From Scytalidium lignicola (Eukaryota > Ascomycota > Leotiomycetes): a stretch of DNA of 64,000 nucleotides. A model generated the notes under the pieces. It ran no database searches. It was not told the origin of the DNA and saw only the letters and a list, made by a program, of their open reading frames with translations. The translations under genes were made by a program, and so were the position numbers. Location of the stretch: contig NCSJ02000026.1 of NCBI GenBank assembly GCA_002812745.2, positions 62,001 to 126,000 on the forward strand, written 5' to 3'. Numbering within the stretch: position 1 is the first letter of the stretch; each line of letters starts with the position of its first letter. Below are positions 58,333 to 64,000 of the stretch, one piece after another.

Positions 58333-58493
58333 TACACTACCGATAACACGTAGCACGTCACGTATATCGTTATATACTAATTGTGTTGATGGTTGGTTGT
58401 GTTCAGAAGGTAGAGCAGCTATAGCTCCCCCGCTACCTAATTAGGACTAGCTTTCATGTGAGCGCAAACCCCCACGTGAGAAGCTCACCAACT
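58333..58493 (+). repeat. Dispersed repeat, copy 3
   Basis: Same orientation as copy 1. It contains tacactaccgataacacg, cacgtcacgtata, gttgatggttg, ctacctaattaggactag and ends in agctcaccaac, as copy 2 does. Confidence 0.8.
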
Positions 58494-59294
58494 AGATATA
58501 TGTACTACAATATGAGTACGCTTTTAAAAGCGATGGCTTAAAATTACAGTGTACTGTAATTATAAGATATTTTAATAGTTGAGTACACTACAATTTTAGG
58601 TGATTGAGTGTACTGGAATTCTAAGCTGTTGCTTTTAAAAGTGTACTCACACTGTGATGCATATATTTAGTATGTGCTCGGATTAATTTAAGTTATGTTA
58701 GACCCTTGCTGAACTTTGTTTTTTTTTATGGAGACACCCTCGCCGAGGTCGGTTTGCCCCACAGTTTGACTCCCTCCTAAGGTCATCGCATCCCCCCCGT
58801 TGAACTGCATCCCGCTTTAGTTTTCCAGCTCTTTTCCAGCTCTCCCTCTCCCTGATGAGTCCTATTGTAATCAACGTCTCGTACATATTTATCAATTCTC
58901 CTTCAGAAAGAGACACCAGAATATAATTAATATGTACTTGTATTCTTGTGATTCTCGTCCGTGTGTATGCATAGAAAAGCAAGTTGCATACATAATTCCT
59001 TTGTAAAAGAAGAGATCATTTTGATGTGTATGCTAAGTATCTCATGCAGACAAAAGGTCCATTGGAAAGATATATACATATACAATGTAAATAAAAAATT
59101 TCACTATCAGAAAAAAAAANGGAGAAAAAAAACTCCCAAATGAGATAATGAGGGACATGAGATAAATATCATACAGTCATTACTCCATAATTTCCATTTC
59201 TTCCCTAACCTGCCTAGCCAAATCCCAGATTGATAACCTCCCTGAATGAGAGATTTTACATTCCATTTTTCTTCTTCTCCTCTACAGGTTGCGC
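58494..59294. other. AT-rich spacer
   Basis: No gene. Several copies of short words (acagtgtactgtaatt, gagtacactacaatttta, gtgtactggaattcta) at about 58549-58625 form a small imperfect repeat with inverted partners. N near 59120. Confidence 0.5.
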
Positions 59295-60963
59295 TTATGC
59301 ATTAGCCCTCTTCCGAATACCAACTTGACACTCAAGGGGCTTCCTCAAGAAGCCCTCACGCGTCTCTAACTCCTTCTGATACAAGTCAAACTCATATCTA
59401 CGGAAAGTCGTACTGATGATAAGGGCGAGCTCCATCTCAGCCACGTTACGACCGACACAGCTTCGCGGGCCGTAGCTGAAGGGGATGAAAGCGTTCTTTT
59501 GGCGCTCGTTGAGATTTAACCAGCGATCGGGGTTAAATTCGTCAGCATCAGGACCCCAGATCTCCTTGCTGTGGTGGATGGTGTAGGTAGGAACTGAGAG
59601 GACGGTGCCGGCTGGGAAGTGGTGGCCAGAGATGGTGATGCCTGGTCCTGGGGGAACGACGCGGGGAAGACCGAGGGCGGAGGTAGAGTGGATGCGCATT
59701 GTTTCTTGGATAACGTTCTGGAGGTATTTAATGTCTTTGACCATTTCAAAGGTGGGGACGGTGTTGGCTGGGATGACGGCGTCGAGTTCTTTTTGCAGCT
59801 TCTGGAGCACGCCAGGGGTTTTGACAGTATAGTAGAGGATAGCACAAGAAGTGTTGGATGTAGTGTCACTTCCAGCAATTAGTTGAGTTAGGGCTTCAGC
59901 AGTGAGTTCTTGTCGGCCGAGTTTAGCACCAGTCTCGTCCTTGCCTTCCATGAGACGAGCGAGGAGATCTACACGGTCAGAATCCTTCTGCTCTCCGTCA
60001 AGTCGTTGAGCGACACGTGCAACAGCAATCCCGGCAAGATTTTCCACGGCTTCTATACCTTTAGAGAAGAATGGGTCTGGAAACCACTTGGCATAGGGCT
60101 TGAGCGCTGGGAGACATCCCAAGGTGCCAGAGATCTCACCACGACGGTTGAGGACCTCGACGGCTGGCGCATAGGTAGGAGGAGCATTAGGACTCATGCG
60201 GATTTCCGTGATGTCCTTGCCCTTCTCGAGCATGCCGAAAGGAGCACCGAAGGCGAGATCGCCAATCATGTCGAAAGCCAAGTAGTTGAACCAGTTGAGG
60301 CAGTCGATCTTGGCGAAGCCGCCGTGAGCGTTGGTAGATAGGCTGTCCCATTGACGGACGAAGACATCGAGGTTCTGGTGCATGTAGATTTCGAACTGGG
60401 CAATGGACTTGGCGGAGAAAGTGTGGGAGACGGTCTTACGCTTGCGGGTGTGCTCGGCTCGATCACGAGTGTTAAAGAGACCTCGCTGGATGGAGACGAA
60501 AGCATCATAGAATTCACTGTAATCGATTTATTCATTAGTCTCATGAGCTCAAAAAGCAAGATCAAAAANTTAAAAAAAANGTGGTAGAAGCGAGGTTTTG
60601 ATTATGCCATTGTGAGAGGCATGTAATGTGTTGTCGACTATAAAAGGAATTGAGAGTAGCTTACGACTTCAAGAAACCATTTCCGTGACCATAGATCTGG
60701 GGAACTGCCGCATCGTCCGCAACACTGACGTGGTTTGGCTGGATGCGAACGAGTGTGCCATTCTTCTTGTGCAGCTCGTCGACGACCTTATATCGTCTAC
60801 CCTGCCGGGCCTGCTTCAGGAGCCATAGGTTGCTGAACTTGGCAAAGAATGGCCCTGGGATGTCATTCAGGGCGGTGTTAGCGGTGAAGTAAGGCACGAG
60901 GTAGAAAATGAGAAAGGCGACGGGGATAATGTATGGCGTGAGGAGGAGGTCCACGACGGCCAT
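59295..60963 (-). CDS. Cytochrome P450, CYP53-type benzoate 4-monooxygenase
   Basis: Two exons, 60963-60665 and 60516-59295, give 506 residues. An N-terminal membrane anchor (YIIPVAFLIFYLVPYF) precedes DIPGPFFAKFSNLWLL. P450 motifs: I-helix AGSDTTSN, K-helix ETMR, and heme loop FSYGPRSCVGRN with Cys453. The N-terminal text and 'GHGNGFLKS' are those of CYP53 enzymes, which para-hydroxylate benzoate at the endoplasmic reticulum for entry into the beta-ketoadipate pathway. The assignment to CYP53 rests on recognition of these segments. Confidence 0.9.
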
Positions 60964-62161
60964 CTTGAGGGATGTCTATATGGGGAAGTCTTATAGTTGT
61001 GGTTTGTGTGCTGTCCGTATGCCGTTCGTCCCAAAAAAAATTTGGGCGGTGTATGTCTCTAATTTACGTATGGATATTGAGTTTTATATCGATCCAGCTG
61101 TGCTCTTTCGCTACAGCAGGCCAAAGATCTCTTGTTGAATGCAAGGCCTGTCTGTAAGCAGACAAATGCAAAAACTTGCCACAAAGCTGGATAGGACCAG
61201 TCTGACGAGTAGAAGTGGGTCAGAGTGTCCGATCCTTCCAAGCGTTGAGGACAGAACAGGCAGGCAGGAGAGAATGAGACCAAAGACGAGGTGGTTTTTA
61301 CTTGAACATCTAGGACCTCACCATGGAGAGCTAGAGATGATATATATATCCTCAGGCTCAGGTGCGTTCTGGTGTTGATGTAAATGCCGTTGTATGCCTC
61401 CGGCTCCACGAAAGGTCGCAGCGCGCTCCACCCCGCATTAAGACTTGTGGAGTTTTGGCGGATGGCCGTCTTGACCCCAGTGAGTGTGACTGGCGACACG
61501 CTGATTGGCCAATCTGGGTGCTGCAGCCAATCAGCGCGAGTGCTTCGGCAGTCCCTCAGGGTTGACGATGACGACCTGAAAAGTTTCGCAAAAGCTCACG
61601 TAAAAGGCATAAGAGACCGGCTTCTGACAGGATCGTGCTGTGGTGCTCCTGGCTGAGTCAGCACCCCGATCTCATAGGGCCAAATTCCCCGGCCGAACAT
61701 GCACGCGAGTCTCGGGAGCCAGGCGCGGTACTCGCTGAGCCTGCTGAGCCCTGTCACCTGCCCGCTTGCCTACTCCCTAGCCTCTGTCTGTGCTGCTCGG
61801 CCTGGCAGCACGGGTGTCGCGAAGGATGGGTGTAGAACAACAAATGTGGCGCCTCCACAAGATTCCCCCCCCTCTATCTGACCCTCTCCGGATATTGCTC
61901 GAATTCACTCGATCCTGGGGTTTCTTGACTCAAGCACAGTTCAGGCCAGATTACTACTCGCCGATTCTTTCCATCCCCTGTGCTGAGATTTGCGCTTTTT
62001 TCCCCTTTCACCGTCAGTACCTAGCTCAATGGCGCTGGTGCTTGCATTTGGCTTTTTTGCCTTTCTCATCATTTTCGCTATGGATCAAGCTCTATGCATC
62101 TAAATATCTCAAATATGTGATCATTCCATTCCCTCCCTTATCCGCTATCGGAGCCTGTTGC
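60964..62161. other. P450 promoter and spacer
   Basis: About 1.2 kb with no supported gene; several overlapping short frames on the plus strand look like chance in GC-rich DNA. Confidence 0.5.
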
Positions 62162-63161
62162 TCACAAATTGCCGCCCTTCCGCCGCTTCTCAACGGCCTC
62201 CCGCAATATCGATATCACCTCCCGCGGTCCTGGGCTCCAAACACTGCACTGCCTGCCACAATCACATTGGCTCCTGCATCAGCTGCCTGGTCGATGGTGC
62301 CAGGACCTAGTCCTCCATCTACCTCGATGTTCAGGTCTGGATACCGCTTCCTCAGCGCTGTTACTTTGGGCAGTTCAGATGCCATGAACTTCTGTCCTCC
62401 AAAGCCGGGCTCCACCGTCATAATAAGCACCATCTAATTTCACAGTCAGCATCTCGATGCTTCTGCATCGAACCATACCACTCGGCTCAGGGGAGAGTGA
62501 CCAGGGGAAAAAACAAGCTTACATCAGGTCGATCTTTCGCATCCGGGCTTTCTAGAATATCCCATAGCACATCAACACTTGTATTGGGCTTGATGGCGAT
62601 GCCAGCAAGTAGTCCACAGTCGTGGATATACCGGATTAGCTCCTTAGGACTCGTCTTTTGATCGCTCTTGGCTTCCGGGCTCTCTGCAGCGGTGCTAGAT
62701 ATCGCGGCTTCGTAGTGGAAGCAGTAGAGGTTGCACCCGGCCTTTTGGAATTCCTTTACCCATTTCTTTGGCTGTAGTAACGCGGATTTCGTCGTCAGCA
62801 AACTATATGAATTCGAATGACACCCCTGCCATTTGCATGTGGCACAAGGTAGATCTGAGCAGGGAAGGATGGATAGTCCTCATGAGGACAACACCATATA
62901 GATGTAGATGTAACCCACCTCTGCAATCATCATATGGCAATCGAATGTGCCCTTTCCATTCTTCTTGCTCGGCTGCTCAACATGACTCCTGATCTTTGTA
63001 ACCACCGGCGCTCCGAAGGTGAGGTTGGGTACAAAATGACCATCCATGATGTCGATGTGAAGCCAATCCGCTCCTTGAGCTATTGTATCACTGCATTGCC
63101 GCCCGAGGTCGGCGAAGTCAGCAGATAGGATTGAGGGAGCGATGATGGCTGGAGGAGACAT
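62162..63161 (-). CDS. RPE1: Ribulose-phosphate 3-epimerase, with one-base gap in the last exon
   Basis: Three exons, 63161-62919, 62771-62523 and 62433-62162, encode about 254 residues. Motifs are [23 protein letters not shown] (metal ligands His and Asp), [19 protein letters not shown] and EVDGGLGP. The enzyme interconverts ribulose 5-phosphate and xylulose 5-phosphate in the pentose phosphate pathway. The literal frame ends early at 62215. If one C were missing from a C-run near 62229 (minus strand), the frame would continue through '[14 protein letters not shown]' to TGA at 62164-62162, as in other fungal enzymes. This looks like a sequencing indel rather than a pseudogene. Confidence 0.88.
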
Positions 63162-64000
63162 GATGATGTGGTTTCACGGAGGGGAGTTGAGCTGATTGAG
63201 GGGCAATTCTCGCAGTTTCCGCAATTCAAGGATGCAAATGTCGAAGATGCTTGGACTCTACTGGGAAATAATCTAGTTGGCGCTAACGAGCTCGCTCAGA
63301 TATATTTGAAGTGAGGGTGTGTACAGGTAACAGATGTTGAGAACGCGAGTGTGATGTGAATATGAAACCATAAAGCTTCAATCCAGACCGGTAAATTATT
63401 GTAGGCGAGTACCCTCCTACAAGGGATGCAGGGGAGATGTTGAAACCGCAAATATGAGGCATTCAAAGGCAGCATCAATCTTATCTTATCGGCAGACCTG
63501 GAGTTGGCGGGGTAAACCGTCCTGGACAGTAGAGTACCTCCCAGTTATATCAACCTGGAAAACCATGAGCAGCAAAACGTAGAAAAGTGTCCAAAAGCAG
63601 AGAAGCATTCGAGAATAAGCAGATCTGGAGAATCACTAGTTTGTCCATAAGCTATTCACCAACTTTCTAAAGCCTGGGATGTAACCCATAGCATAACAAG
63701 CAAGCCTCCAGCCTCCTGCGAAGCCTGGGGCATGACGTAACGAGCATTAACCCCCAAGGATTACTTATCTTTGAATGATGTGATACGATATAATACGAAC
63801 GCTGATGTTTTTAGAGGATTTTCAACGCAAAATGGTTGCAGCTGATGGATTGAAGTAATCCCGGCCTGTGGTAGTAATTGCTTCGACCACATATACAACC
63901 GTGCTACCAGATCCAATGCCTATGTATTTGTATGAAAGTTTGAAGCGGTCTTTTACTGCTTTCTAGGCGGTACTGCGCTTTGCTATTCAATGATCTCCGT
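63162..64000. other. Epimerase upstream region
   Basis: No gene recognised to the window end. It should contain the RPE1 promoter. Confidence 0.5.

Noticed and set aside
57913..58444. Two plus-strand frames before the dispersed repeat
   Set aside because: Low complexity, no homology, and the second one runs into the repeat.
61790..62437. 215-residue plus-strand frame
   Set aside because: Its second half is antisense to the epimerase exon and the first half shows no motif.

Overview
The window is nuclear DNA of a filamentous ascomycete (Pezizomycotina). Most genes are interrupted by 45-80 bp GT-AG introns. The gene set is typical of such fungi: PAC1/LIS1, Eis1, a DUF3425 bZIP factor, CYP53 benzoate hydroxylase, fused urease and GH71 mutanase. 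Several AT-rich tracts hold gene relics whose stops look like C-to-T/G-to-A decay of the RIP type. Relics of HNH-nuclease, F-box and kinase-like families would fit Leotiomycetes, but that is inference. Scattered single Ns, mostly at the ends of homopolymers, mark this as a draft assembly. One N (19554) and one missing base (near 62229) break otherwise intact genes.

Layout. 1-9384: PAC1 3' part, an extended SDR, a bZIP/DUF3425 factor, an ADE1 fragment, an atypical SDR and phosphoserine aminotransferase SER1. 9698-10430: HNH-nuclease pseudogene. 10931-25697: alpha/beta hydrolase, 2-hydroxyacid dehydrogenase, mitochondrial PP2C, RQC1/TCF25, a Frag1/DRAM/Sfk1 membrane protein and eisosome protein Eis1. 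25.7-36.8 kb: gene-poor, AT-rich island. 36.8-41.1 kb: glyoxalase-fold dioxygenase and GH71 alpha-1,3-glucanase. 41.1-44.1 kb: relic DNA. 44.1-55.1 kb: urease, a small Cys-rich protein, an aromatic amino acid decarboxylase and a full ABC-B transporter. 55.1-59.3 kb: non-coding. 59.3-63.2 kb: CYP53 P450 and ribulose-phosphate 3-epimerase.

The most interesting part lies inside the AT-rich island. A small intact gene on the minus strand (30279-30601) encodes a secreted precursor of four near-identical 15-residue repeats separated by Lys-Arg (Kex2) sites. It is transcribed away from an intact UstYa/DUF3328 gene (31615-32520) with both HxxHC motifs, which is followed by an NAD(P)-binding reductase (32733-33701). 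A KR-punctuated precursor beside a UstYa oxidase is the hallmark of fungal dikaritin RiPP clusters (ustiloxin, phomopsin, asperipin, epichloecyclin). The repeat here, with core PPYHPNID, matches none of the cores I know, so this looks like a compact undescribed RiPP locus. A 151-bp MITE with perfect TA duplications lies 9 bp past the reductase stop. RIP-like relics of a kinase-like gene, an F-box gene and a SLAC1/Mae1 transporter lie on both sides, which makes the intactness of the three cluster genes stand out.

Other repeats: a roughly 125-175 bp dispersed element occurs three times (10573, 38526, 58333), and a second short repeat occurs at about 9575 and 34050.
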